Shown here in pieces: positions 43,366 to 52,286 of a stretch of 64,000 bases of DNA. A program made the translations under genes and the position numbers. The notes below the pieces were generated by a model. It did no database searches and was not told where the DNA came from. It saw only the letters and a program-made list of their open reading frames with translations. Position 1 is the stretch's first letter. Every line of letters begins with the position of its first letter. Source of the DNA: Solwaraspora sp. WMMD791 (GTDB lineage: Bacteria > Actinomycetota > Actinomycetes > Mycobacteriales > Micromonosporaceae); the NCBI RefSeq assembly GCF_029581195.1, contig NZ_CP120737.1:3015001-3079000 (forward strand), in the 5' to 3' direction.

Positions 43366-44175
43366 TCACACGGGCGCGAGGATCTCGTCCCGTACGGCGA
43401 CCCTGCCCGGATGCACGAGCGCGACCACCCGACGGGCCTGCCCCGAGGGATCCGGGGCCTGGAAGATGTTTCGGCCCATCGCGAGTCCGGCTGCCCCGGA
43501 CCGCATCACCGCTTCCACGTAGCCGGCCAGCTCCGGCCACCCGTCGCGGACGCCTCCTCCGGCGACCACCACCGGGATCGGGCAGTCCGCGACCACTTCG
43601 GCCATCGCGCCCGCGCTGCCCGCGAACGGGACCTTGACCAGGTCGGCGCCGAGGTCGGCGGCGAGGGTCGCGGCGTGCGCCACCAGTTCCGGTGCGTGCG
43701 GGTCGTCGATGCGCGGACCCCGGGGGTACATCATGGCGAGCACCGGGACACCCCACCGATCCGCTTCCTCGGCCACGGTCGCCAGGTCGGCGAGTTGCCG
43801 CGCCTCCTCCCGTGAGCCGATGTTGACGTGCACGCTCACCGCGTCGGCGCCCCGGCGTACCGCCGCCGAGACACTGGCCACCAGGAACTTCGCATCAGGG
43901 TCGGCCGCATGCCGGGTACTTGCACTGAGGTGCACGATCAGCGCCGTCGTTCCGAACGCTGCCGGGTCCACCGCGCGGACGCTGCCCCCGTGCAGCACGA
44001 CCGCGTCCACACCGCTGTCGGCCAGCCCGGCGACGAGCGGACCGAGCCGGTCGGCGCGCATCAGTGGGCCGTCGCTGACGGAGTGATCCAGTGGAACCAC
44101 GAGGAGCCTGCCGTCACCGTGTCTGGTGAGCCGCCGGAGTCTCAGTTGGGTCCCGAACGACCGGAGGACAGCCAT
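43366..44175 (-). CDS. GriI-like aldolase (DHAP + aspartate semialdehyde)
   Basis: The 269-residue class I aldolase has VVPLDHSVSDGPLMRADRLG, the DhnA/ADH-synthase front motif, and the Schiff-base Lys in GADLVKVPFAGS (about residue 182). GriI joins dihydroxyacetone phosphate to L-aspartate-4-semialdehyde to make the C7 precursor of 3,4-AHBA; archaeal homologues make 2-amino-3,7-dideoxy-hept-6-ulosonate. The neighbours are aspartokinase on one side and GriH on the other. This order, with the kinase supplying semialdehyde precursor, supports the AHBA assignment. Confidence 0.9.
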   Translation of the reverse strand: MAVLRSFGTQLRLRRLTRHGDGRLLVVPLDHSVSDGPLMRADRLGPLVAGLADSGVDAVVLHGGSVRAVDPAAFGTTALIVHLSASTRHAADPDAKFLVASVSAAVRRGADAVSVHVNIGSREEARQLADLATVAEEADRWGVPVLAMMYPRGPRIDDPHAPELVAHAATLAADLGADLVKVPFAGSAGAMAEVVADCPIPVVVAGGGVRDGWPELAGYVEAVMRSGAAGLAMGRNIFQAPDPSGQARRVVALVHPGRVAVRDEILAPV

Positions 44176-44211
44176 GATGCGTTCCCTTCTGGGCGTACGG
44201 CGCGACGGTCG

Positions 44212-45468
44212 TCACGCCAGGGTCAGCGAGCCGGTCGGGATCTCCGGCCGGTCCAGGTTCAGACGCCGGTGCAGCGCCGCAGCAGCAGCGACGAGTCGGT
44301 CCCGTGGTACGACAGCGGTGATCCGCAGCTGGGTGGCAGCGATCAGACTGACTGGAACGGCCTGCTCGGCGAGCACGTCGAGCATCGCTGCGGCGTTCTC
44401 CGGACGGCTGAACAGACCTGCGCCGACCAGTGACAGCTTCCCCACCGACGGATCCATCGTGTACCGCGCGTCGGCGCCGATCGCCGAACTGCCCAGGGCG
44501 TCGGTCGCGTCCGGCACGTCGCTACGCCGGATGGTGAAGCGCATCGACCGACCAGTGCCACCGCCCGACTCGGGCAGGGTGACCATGTCGACCGGCACCG
44601 ACGCCGCAGCGAGCACGCCCAGTACGTACCGGGCGAGGTCCGGGTTGTCCCGCATCGGCTCGATCCGCACGAGCGCGGCGTCGGGGTCGTGGGTCACCGC
44701 AGTGACGAATCCATCGTTCTCCATCATTGCTGGATCGCTCCGTCCGAGAATCGTGGTGCCTGGCTGGCGCGACATCGAGTTGCGTACCACCAGGTCCATC
44801 CCGCGGGCCGCCGCCAGTTCGACGGCCCGGCAGTGCAGCACCCGGGCACCGGCGAAGGCCATCTCCGCCATCACGCCGACGCCGACCGTGTCCAGGACAC
44901 GGGCCTGCGGCACGATCCGGGGGTCCGCGGTGAAGACACCCTCGACGTCGGTGTAGATCTCGCAGCTGACAGCGTCGAGCGCAGCGGCCAGGGCGACGGC
45001 GGTGGTGTCCGAGCCACCTCGCCCGAGGGTCACCACGTCACCGTCGGGCGTCATTCCCTGGAACCCGGCGACCACCACGACCTTCCCGGTGGCCAGATGG
45101 CGGCGGATCCGCTGGTCGTCAACCTCGGCGATCATCGCCGTACCGTGCCGTCCGACGGCCGAGATGCCGCCCTGCGCGGCGGTGAGCGAGATCGCCGGCA
45201 TCCCCCGGTCCTGCAGAGCCAGGGCGACCAGGGCCGCCGCAGCGTTCTCACCGGTGACCAGCAGTTGGTCCAGTTCCCGCCCGGAACGGATCATCGCCAC
45301 CTCGGCCGCTTCGGCGATCAGCCGGTCGGTGGACGCACCTCTGGCCGACACCACGACGACCGTGGCGAGGCCGTCCCGGCGGCACTCCGCCACCCGGCCG
45401 GCCACCGATCTGATCTGCGCACTGCTGGCCAGGGAGGTTCCGCCGTATTTTTGCACCGCAATTTTCAT
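44212..45468 (-). CDS. aspartate kinase, cluster-situated
   Basis: The 418-residue kinase starts MKIAVQKYGGTSLA, the classic aspartokinase front, with GRGGSDTTAVALAAALDA and the catalytic CEIYTDVEGVFTADPR. Two C-terminal ACT-like domains follow (VTHDPDAALVRIEPM; KLSLVGAGLFSRPENAA). Cluster copies often escape feedback inhibition, but no change of a known inhibitor residue can be claimed by eye. It makes aspartyl phosphate, raising semialdehyde for the GriI-like aldolase. An aspartate-semialdehyde dehydrogenase is not in the window and must come from the genome. It heads the operon down to the epimerase. Confidence 0.92.
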   Translation of the reverse strand: MKIAVQKYGGTSLASSAQIRSVAGRVAECRRDGLATVVVVSARGASTDRLIAEAAEVAMIRSGRELDQLLVTGENAAAALVALALQDRGMPAISLTAAQGGISAVGRHGTAMIAEVDDQRIRRHLATGKVVVVAGFQGMTPDGDVVTLGRGGSDTTAVALAAALDAVSCEIYTDVEGVFTADPRIVPQARVLDTVGVGVMAEMAFAGARVLHCRAVELAAARGMDLVVRNSMSRQPGTTILGRSDPAMMENDGFVTAVTHDPDAALVRIEPMRDNPDLARYVLGVLAAASVPVDMVTLPESGGGTGRSMRFTIRRSDVPDATDALGSSAIGADARYTMDPSVGKLSLVGAGLFSRPENAAAMLDVLAEQAVPVSLIAATQLRITAVVPRDRLVAAAAALHRRLNLDRPEIPTGSLTLA

Positions 45469-45699
45469 GACATCGCCAATCAGAGCAGGAGCGGTGACCG
45501 CCACCAATACTCGGACACCAACGAAGTGGACCACATCACGCGATCACCTGACATACATCTTCGTCATTGCAAATAGCGCTAGGAGCAACAACGAGAAGCG
45601 GATCCCGCAAACGCGCCATGGACAGGATGATTGGGCCCGGGAAGAATCATCGCAACGACGTTCCCACGGGAATGCACAACAAGACAGGGAGGAAGAGCA

Positions 45700-46062
45700 A
45701 TGAGCAACGTGGTAGGACCGAACTTTCTGACTCTGCAGGTCCGCGATCTGGAAAGGTCCCGCACCTTCTACCGCGACATCGTCGGCTTCGTGCCCGGCGA
45801 GTCGAAGGTGCCGACCGCCGCCGTATTCGAGGCGGATCCGATCAACCTCGCACTCCGGCAGACCTCGATCGACCTCGACTCGGTCTCGCAGCTCGGCTGG
45901 GGTGTGGTGATCTGGATCAAAGCGAAGGATCCGGACGGCCTCGCCGCGCACCTGCAGCAGAACGGCGTCACGCTGACCAAGCCCCCGTGCGACGGATTCT
46001 GCGGCCGGGAGTTCCAGTTCCGCGACCCGGACGGGTACGAACTGACCGTCTACGAGGGGTGA
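45700..46062 (+). CDS. VOC family protein (glyoxalase/bleomycin-resistance fold)
   Basis: GGGAGGAAGAGCA precedes the ATG at 45700. The 120-residue protein has the paired beta-alpha-beta-beta-beta units: LTLQVRDLERSRTFYRDIVG and GREFQFRDPDGYELTVYEG. It could be a metal enzyme of the pathway or a drug-binding self-resistance protein. It is 31 bp ahead of the CreM-like ligase and likely co-expressed with it. The 231-bp gap to the divergent kinase gene would hold the promoters. Confidence 0.85.
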   Translation: MSNVVGPNFLTLQVRDLERSRTFYRDIVGFVPGESKVPTAAVFEADPINLALRQTSIDLDSVSQLGWGVVIWIKAKDPDGLAAHLQQNGVTLTKPPCDGFCGREFQFRDPDGYELTVYEG

Positions 46063-46092
46063 CCCGCGGGACCAGCCGATCAGAGGTGGACG

Positions 46093-47778
46093 ATGAACCC
46101 TCCTGACGTACTGCCCAGAATCACCGTCGACGTGTCCGCGCGGATCCCGCTCTCCGTACGGCTCAGGCTCGCGGTCGACCGCGACCTCGGCGTGGGCAAC
46201 TTCCTTGACCGGGTGTGCGCGCACACCCGGCGCTCCGACCGGCCGTTCCTCTTCGCTCAACGGCCTGCTTCCCACCCGGCCGGACCGGTCGAACCGTTCA
46301 GCCTGGACAAGTTGACGCGGACACGTGATGCGTACGCTGCCTGGTATCACACGGCCGGAGTCGGCAAGGGCGACCCGGTTGCGGTCTACGTCGACAACGG
46401 CATCGACCCGTTCCTGCACTTCCTCGCGGTCAGTTCCCTCGGGGCGGTGGCGGCGTTGATCAACGGCCGGATGCCCGCCCCGGTCGCGGCCGAGTACATC
46501 ACCCGCATCGGCGCCGTCGGCGTCGTGGCCACCGCCGATCGGCTGGACGCGCTACGCCGACACGGCATCGGTACGCGGTGGATGGCGGACCACGACGAAC
46601 TGTCCACCGTCCCCATGACCAACGCCCTTCCGCCCCGCTACCCGTATCCGCATGCCGACGATGACCCCGTCATGCTGTGCCACACCTCCGGCACGACCGG
46701 GCCGCCGAAGGCCGCCACCTTCGGCCACCGCCAGTTCTTCCTCGGAAAGCGACAACGGCTCTGGAACTTCCCGGCGGCCAGCCGAAACCGGCTGCTGTCC
46801 GCCCTGCCGCAATCACACTCGGCCGGGATCAGCTACCTGATGACGGCGACCCTGCTGGGCCTGCCCACGCTGGTGATGGCGGATTCCAGCGGCCAGGCGG
46901 TACATCAGGCCATGGCCGCGTTCCGGCCGTCGATGGTGGTCGCGTTCCCTGAGACGTACGCCGAGTTGGCCGAGATGTCACTCGACCCCTCCGCCACCAC
47001 CGACATACACACCTGGATCAACACCGGCGACTCGGCCCACGAGGCGCACATCCGCGCGCTGATCCGGCATGGACGCCGGCCCGGTCGACGAGGTGGACGC
47101 CCCGGCTCCCGCTTCGTCGACGGGCTCGGCTCGTCGGAGATGGGTATGGCACTGTTCCGCAAGGTCAGCGAGCCGGAGAGCGCGGACTACGGCAGATGCG
47201 TCGGCACCCCGATCGGGGTGGTCCGCGAAGCGGCTGTCCTGGACGACGCAGGACGGCTCCTCGGCCCACACCAACCTGGTCGGCTCGGCGTGCGCACCCC
47301 GACCCGGACAGCCGGCTACTGGAACGACTCCGCGACCACCAACCGGTCGTCGATCTCCGGATACTGGTTGACCGGTGACGTCGTCTACCGCGACGAGACC
47401 GGCAAGTTCTACCACCTGGACCGGGTGCCCGACGTCATCCACACCAGCGGCGGGCCGGTCTACAGCCTGCCGTTGGAGGAGGCCATCCTGGTGGGCTGCC
47501 CGCAGATCGCCGACTGTGCGGTGGTGGCGGTCAGGGCACCGGGCCCGGAGACCGGGGACGTGCCGTTCGCCGCGGTCAAGCTGGCCCCCGGTGCGGCGGA
47601 ACCGGACGACCTGCTGGCGACCGTGAACTCCGCACTCGCGGCACGGGATCTACCGACGCTGCGGGCGGTCGCGGTCGCCACCGATCCGGCCGACTTCCCG
47701 ACCGGCCCGACCGGCAAGGTCTTGAAGCGTCAATTGCGGCAACGATTCAGCGCTGTACTGCAACAACCTGTGACCTGA
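46093..47778 (+). CDS. CreM-like AMP-forming ligase, candidate diazotase
   Basis: The 561-residue enzyme has all core motifs of the adenylate-forming family: A3 TSGTTGPPK near 198, A5 GLGSSEMGM near 345, A7 YWLTGDVV near 427 and the A10 lysine in GPTGKVLKRQL near 541. In cremeomycin synthesis, an acyl-CoA-ligase-like enzyme, CreM, uses ATP and nitrous acid to turn the 3-amino group of 3,4-AHBA into a diazo group. The gene order here (AHBA genes, nitrous acid genes, this ligase, methyltransferase) supports that role. An ordinary acyl- or aryl-CoA ligase is the alternative. Confidence 0.82.
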   Translation: MNPPDVLPRITVDVSARIPLSVRLRLAVDRDLGVGNFLDRVCAHTRRSDRPFLFAQRPASHPAGPVEPFSLDKLTRTRDAYAAWYHTAGVGKGDPVAVYVDNGIDPFLHFLAVSSLGAVAALINGRMPAPVAAEYITRIGAVGVVATADRLDALRRHGIGTRWMADHDELSTVPMTNALPPRYPYPHADDDPVMLCHTSGTTGPPKAATFGHRQFFLGKRQRLWNFPAASRNRLLSALPQSHSAGISYLMTATLLGLPTLVMADSSGQAVHQAMAAFRPSMVVAFPETYAELAEMSLDPSATTDIHTWINTGDSAHEAHIRALIRHGRRPGRRGGRPGSRFVDGLGSSEMGMALFRKVSEPESADYGRCVGTPIGVVREAAVLDDAGRLLGPHQPGRLGVRTPTRTAGYWNDSATTNRSSISGYWLTGDVVYRDETGKFYHLDRVPDVIHTSGGPVYSLPLEEAILVGCPQIADCAVVAVRAPGPETGDVPFAAVKLAPGAAEPDDLLATVNSALAARDLPTLRAVAVATDPADFPTGPTGKVLKRQLRQRFSAVLQQPVT

Positions 47779-47844
47779 CGGAGCCGCCCGGCGGCGTACC
47801 CGGCGCCGGGCCGGCCTGTCCCACCAACCACAAGGAAGGTTCCG

Positions 47845-48945
47845 ATGACCTCGCAAGCTGATGCCGCCAACTGGCCGACGTACGGCCGCGACGACATGCC
47901 GGGCAGTGACGCCATCACGTTGCACCACGGAACGAACGCGCCCGCCCCGGTCCGCATGTACGAGATGCTCTACAGCTCACTGGTCAGCCAGCTGCTCGTC
48001 GCGGTCGCTGACATCGGCGTGGCTGATGCCTTCGGCAGTCTCGAGGAGCACTGCCACGTCGACGAACTCGCCCGACGGACCGGCAGCGACGCCGCCGCGC
48101 TGTACCGTGCGCTGCGGGCCCTGGCCAGCGTCGGGGTGTTCACCGAGGTCGCACCGCGCACCTTCCGACTCACTCCGCTGGCCGCCACACTGCGCAGCGA
48201 CGAGCACGGATCCATGCGCGACCTCGCCCGCTACGTCGGGCTACCGGAACGGCAGCGGGCATTTGGCGCGCTGGCCCACAGCCTGCGGACCGGCAAGCCC
48301 TCGTTCGACCAGGTGCACGGCACCGACTGGTGGACCTACTTCGGGGCCCGACCCGAGCTGTCCGCACTGTTCAACCGGGCGATGGGCACGATGGCTCGCA
48401 TGGTCAACTCGGCCACCCTGGAGGCGCATGACCTGTCCGACGCCCGCCGGTTGGTCGACGTCGGCGGCGGCAAGGGTCTCCTGGTGTCGACCCTGCTGCA
48501 GCGTTACCCCAAGCTGACCGCGGTGGTATTCGACCAGCCGGCGGTGGCTGCCGAGGCGGCCGAGGTGCTGGCCGCCGCCGGGTTGCAGGACCGGTCCGAG
48601 TGTGTCGGCGGCGACTTCTTCACCTCGGTGCCGGCGGACGGCGACGTCTACGTGCTGTCGTGGACGATCCACGACTGGAACGACCGGGACGCCATCGCGA
48701 TCCTGCGTAACATCCGGTCGGCGATGCGCGAGGACGGCCAACTCATCGTCATCGACGAGGTGCTGCCTGAGGGCGACGCACCGCACTTCGGCAAGTTCGA
48801 GGACATCGTCATGTTGTCGCTGCTCAACGGTCACGTCCGCACCGAGCCGGAGTTCGTACGATTGTTCGAGGCCGCCGGGCTGCGGCACAAGGAGACGCGG
48901 GGAACCCCCGCGCCCACCAGCGTGATCGTCGCGGTGCCGGCCTGA
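47845..48945 (+). CDS. SAM-dependent O-methyltransferase
   Basis: The 366-residue enzyme is the two-domain class used for aromatic hydroxyls: a helical dimerisation domain (LLVAVADIGVADAF, ALYRALRALASVGVF) and a Rossmann domain with the SAM motif RLVDVGGGKGLL near residue 206. The catalytic segment is VLSWTIHDWNDRDA, with the catalytic His in IHDWND, followed by LIVIDEVLPEG. It should methylate a phenol of the benzoate-type scaffold. It is followed 78 bp later by the SAM synthetase gene, which would supply its cosubstrate. Confidence 0.9.
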   Translation: MTSQADAANWPTYGRDDMPGSDAITLHHGTNAPAPVRMYEMLYSSLVSQLLVAVADIGVADAFGSLEEHCHVDELARRTGSDAAALYRALRALASVGVFTEVAPRTFRLTPLAATLRSDEHGSMRDLARYVGLPERQRAFGALAHSLRTGKPSFDQVHGTDWWTYFGARPELSALFNRAMGTMARMVNSATLEAHDLSDARRLVDVGGGKGLLVSTLLQRYPKLTAVVFDQPAVAAEAAEVLAAAGLQDRSECVGGDFFTSVPADGDVYVLSWTIHDWNDRDAIAILRNIRSAMREDGQLIVIDEVLPEGDAPHFGKFEDIVMLSLLNGHVRTEPEFVRLFEAAGLRHKETRGTPAPTSVIVAVPA

Positions 48946-49023
48946 TCCGTCGGCCCGCGCAGTCTGCGGCCGGCCGCCGCACCCGCTGGTGGCCGCCGCG
49001 CCCCCGTTCAGACAGGAGTCGCC

Positions 49024-50222
49024 ATGCCCTACCACCGTCTCTTCACCTCCGAGTCTGTGACGGAGGGTCATCCGGACAAGATCGCTGACCAGATCAGTGA
49101 CGGGATTCTTGATGCGTTGCTGGCGCAGGACCCGCGGTCGCGGGTCGCTGTGGAGACGTTGATCACCACCGGTCAGGTGCATGTGGCCGGGGAGGTCACC
49201 ACGCAGGCGTACGCCGATATTCCGGCGATCGTGCGGGAGACGATCCTGGGGATCGGGTACGACTCGTCGAAGAAGGGGTTCGACGGGGCGTCGTGCGGGG
49301 TGAGTGTGTCGATCGGTGCGCAGTCGCCGGACATCGCGCAGGGGGTGGACACGGCGATCGAGTTGCGGGTCGGTGAGTCGGCCGATGACGCGTTGGACGC
49401 GCAGGGCGCGGGTGATCAGGGCATGATGTTCGGGTTCGCGTGTGCGGAGACGCCGGAGCTGATGCCGTTGCCGATCGCGTTGGCGCATCGGTTGGCGCGG
49501 CGGTTGTCGGCGGTGCGTAAGGATGGGACGGTGCCGTATCTGCGGCCGGACGGTAAGACGCAGGTGACGGTGGAGTACGACGGGTGGCGTCCGGTGCGGT
49601 TGGACACGGTGGTGGTGTCGAGTCAGCACGCGGCGGACATCTCGTTGGAGTCGTTGTTGACGCCGGACGTGCGTGAGCATGTGATCGGGCCGGAGTTGGA
49701 GGGTCTTGGTCTGGATACGGAGGGTTACCGGTTGTTGGTGAACCCGACGGGTCGGTTCGAGATCGGTGGTCCGATGGGTGACGCGGGTCTGACCGGTCGG
49801 AAGATTATTGTGGACACGTACGGTGGGTATGCCCGGCATGGTGGTGGGGCGTTTCGGGCAAGGATCCGTCGAAGGTGGATCGTTCGGCGGCGTACGCGAT
49901 GCGGTGGGTGGCGAAGAACGTGGTCGCGGCGGGGTTGGCGGAGCGGTGTGAGGCGCAGGTGGCGTATGCGATCGGTAAGGCGCATCCGGTGAGTTTGTTC
50001 GTGGAGACGTTCGGTACGGAGACGGTGCCGGTGGAGCGGATCGAGCGGGCGGTCGGTGAGGTGTTCGATCTGCGGCCGGCGGCGATCATCCGGGATCTGG
50101 ATCTGTTGCGGCCGATCTATCGGCCGACGGCGGCGTACGGGCATTTCGGTCGGGAGTTGCCGGAGTTCTCGTGGGAGAGCACGGACCGGGCGGCGGATCT
50201 GAAGTCTGCCGCTGGCGCCTGA
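49024..50222 (+). pseudogene. metK: S-adenosylmethionine synthetase with single-base frameshift
   Basis: MetK signatures are intact: [20 protein letters not shown], the [12 protein letters not shown] loop, [20 protein letters not shown], and in the next frame [31 protein letters not shown] and the [12 protein letters not shown] tail. Near 49852-49857 the DNA reads GGGGCGTTTCGGGCAAGG, where the family has [12 protein letters not shown]. One base is missing, so the protein would be cut after about residue 276. Either the gene is dead or this is a sequencing error. It uses many TTG and CGG codons unlike nearby genes. As a cluster copy it would feed the methyltransferase. Confidence 0.8.
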
Positions 50223-50340
50223 TCCCAGCGGTGTCGTCGGGTGGCGGGCCGCCCGCCGCCTGCCCGACCGGGCAGCCAGGATTGGTCGTCGGCGCCTCTG
50301 GGCAAGACCTCTGGAACGCAGGAAACCGGAGGTCACGGCG

Positions 50341-51390
50341 ATGTCAACAGAACGGCGAACAGAGCCGGCGGGCACCGGGCCGCGTCCGGCCCCACCGGAC
50401 GTGACAGGCACTCCGCCGCGTCCGGTGGGGCCGGACGAGGGCCCGGACAGCCCGACCGCTCTCAGTGGCTCCTCATGGTGGGCGGCCGTCCGCCGGACGG
50501 TCCGGGAGTTCACCGCCGACGCCATCCCCGACCTGGCCGCCGGACTCACCTACTACGGCGTACTGTCGATCTTCCCAGGGCTGCTGGTCCTGGTCGCGGT
50601 CCTCGGGCTGCTCGGCGACGGCGCCACCGACGACGTCCAAGGAGTGATCGGCGAGATCGCTCCCGGCGAGATCGGCGGTTTCCTCGACCAGGCGATCGAC
50701 CAGGTCCGGGACAACGGTGGTACGGCAGGACTCGTCGCGATCGTCGGTCTGCTCGCCGCGTTCTGGTCGGCCTCGAGTTACATCGGCGCGTTCATGCGGG
50801 CCGCCAACGCCATCTACGACGTTCCGGAGGGTCGGCCGATCTGGAAGACCCTGCCGATCCGGCTCGGCGTCACCGCCGTCATCGGGGTGATGCTGATCGC
50901 CAGCGCGTTGATCGTGGTGTTCACCGGGGAACTCGCCACACAGGCGGGCAAACTGCTCGGCGTCGGGCCGGCGGCGGTCGCCGGGTGGGACATCGCCAAG
51001 TGGCCGGTCCTGGTGGTGCTGGTCAGTCTGATGTTCTCGATCCTGTACTGGGCGACGCCGAACGCCCGGCACGGCGGGTTCCGCTGGATCAGTCCGGGCA
51101 GCGTCCTGGCGGTGCTGCTCTGGCTGCTGGTCTCCGCCGCGTTCGCGTTCTACGTCGCCAACTTCGCGTCCTACAACGAGACGTACGGCACCATCGCCGG
51201 GGTGATCGTCTTCCTGGTCTGGCTGTGGCTGACCAACATCGCGATCCTGCTCGGCGGTGAAGTCGACGCCGAACTGGAGCGTGGCCGGGCGATCGCCGCC
51301 GGGCATCCCGGGGACCGCGAGCCCTACCTGCAGCTGCGCGACACCCGCACACTCGTTCCCCGGCAGCGACCGGCCGGTGAGCCGGACTGA
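50341..51390 (+). CDS. YihY/virulence factor BrkB family membrane protein
   Basis: The 349-residue protein, with GGAGGTCACGGCG before the ATG, has a Pro-rich cytoplasmic front and the family's first helix motif LAAGLTYYGVLSIFPGLLVL. In total six hydrophobic segments follow in the YihY order (AFWSASSYIGAFMRAANAIY, GVMLIASALIVVFTG, SPGSVLAVLLWLLVSAAFAF, VIVFLVWLWLTNIAILLGGE). The family is a conserved inner-membrane protein whose exact role is unsettled. It does not belong to the cluster by function and marks its right edge. Confidence 0.88.
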   Translation: MSTERRTEPAGTGPRPAPPDVTGTPPRPVGPDEGPDSPTALSGSSWWAAVRRTVREFTADAIPDLAAGLTYYGVLSIFPGLLVLVAVLGLLGDGATDDVQGVIGEIAPGEIGGFLDQAIDQVRDNGGTAGLVAIVGLLAAFWSASSYIGAFMRAANAIYDVPEGRPIWKTLPIRLGVTAVIGVMLIASALIVVFTGELATQAGKLLGVGPAAVAGWDIAKWPVLVVLVSLMFSILYWATPNARHGGFRWISPGSVLAVLLWLLVSAAFAFYVANFASYNETYGTIAGVIVFLVWLWLTNIAILLGGEVDAELERGRAIAAGHPGDREPYLQLRDTRTLVPRQRPAGEPD

Positions 51391-51461
51391 CCAGCAGGTG
51401 GCCGCGCCGACCCCGGCTGGTCAGTCCGTGGCACCCGCCGGTCAGTCCGTGGCATCGGGCG

Positions 51462-52211
51462 TCACGCCGTGTCGTCGCGCGACGGTGCGTCCCGCAGGTA
51501 CGCCTCGGCAGCGGCCTTGGTGATGCCGAGATCGGCTAGTGGCCCGGTGTCGGCGGCGAACTCCAACAACGCCAGCAGCACGTGGGCGGTGCCGACGGCC
51601 CGGTCGTCCAGCCGCAGCGCCTCCCGGAAGGTCAGCTCCAGCACCTTGCGGACGTGGGCGTCGAAAGGAACCAGCTCGGGCACCTGGTCCACGGGCGGCG
51701 GTAGGGCGGCGGCTGCCTGCCGGCGTACCTGGTCGAGGTCGCTGACCTGCGCCGCGATCGCCCGGGCGGCGAGCGTACCGGGCGCAGCGAGCAGGGCGAG
51801 TGCCAGGTGCGCGGTGCAGATCTCGTCGTTGCCGGCCGCTCGGGCCTCGTTCTGGGCGGCGACGATCACGTCACGCGCCTCAGGGGTGAACCGGTTGAAA
51901 CCCTGCTGCGGGTCGAGGTCGTTGGGCTCGTTCGGCGACTTCGGCACGAACCGCTTCTGCGCGGCCTGCTTGGTGACACCGATGGCCCGGCCGATCTCGG
52001 TCCAGGATGCGCCGGAGCGGCGGGCCTGGTCGACGAAGTGGCCGATCAGGTGGTCGGCGAGTTCGCCGAGGTGGTCGCCGACGACGACCGCGTTGCTGAG
52101 CTGGGCGAGCCGGTCGTCGTTGGCCCGGGTGATGCCGGCGATCAGTTCGTCGAGTCGGACCGGCTGGTCGAACTGGAGTCGGGGCGTCGTGGAAGCATCG
52201 GATTCCGTCAT
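51462..52211 (-). CDS. HTH and Clp-N domain regulator
   Basis: The 249-residue protein has an N-terminal helical part with a clear HTH (SGASWTEIGRAIGVTKQAAQ) near 68-87. A double Clp N-terminal repeat occupies about 105-235 (FNRFTPEARDVIVAAQNEAR, TAHLALALLAAPGT; LTFREALRLDDRAVGTAHVL). It therefore combines DNA binding with the repeat that ClpA/ClpC use to bind substrates or adaptors. Its own start codon lies inside a 37-bp perfect dyad, strongly suggesting self-repression. The Clp-N part may sense a protein or ligand. Confidence 0.85.
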   Translation of the reverse strand: MTESDASTTPRLQFDQPVRLDELIAGITRANDDRLAQLSNAVVVGDHLGELADHLIGHFVDQARRSGASWTEIGRAIGVTKQAAQKRFVPKSPNEPNDLDPQQGFNRFTPEARDVIVAAQNEARAAGNDEICTAHLALALLAAPGTLAARAIAAQVSDLDQVRRQAAAALPPPVDQVPELVPFDAHVRKVLELTFREALRLDDRAVGTAHVLLALLEFAADTGPLADLGITKAAAEAYLRDAPSRDDTA

Positions 52212-52240
52212 GCGTCAACCATAGGTTGACGCATGACGGA
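52204..52240. promoter_or_regulatory. 37-bp perfect dyad over the start of the Clp-N regulator
   Basis: TCCGTCATGCGTCAACC is repeated inverted, 17 bp perfect, across the spacer ATA. The regulator's ATG (52211-52209) is inside it. The inner core CGTCAACC-ATA-GGTTGACG recurs in near form at 52242-52260. Confidence 0.75.
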
Positions 52241-52241
52241 T

Positions 52242-52260
52242 CGTCAACCCTGTGTTGACG
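52242..52260. promoter_or_regulatory. second copy of the CGTCAAC operator
   Basis: CGTCAAC and GTTGACG flank CCTGT. The centre is 29 bp from that of the first dyad, nearly three helical turns, so two regulator dimers could sit on almost the same face. Confidence 0.65.
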
Positions 52261-52286
52261 GCGACCCGTGCCCTCGCGAGGGCCGG

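Noticed and set aside
48241-49839. Minus-strand open frame across the methyltransferase and metK genes.
   Set aside because: Both sense genes have strong family motifs; the antisense product has unusual His/Arg-rich composition.
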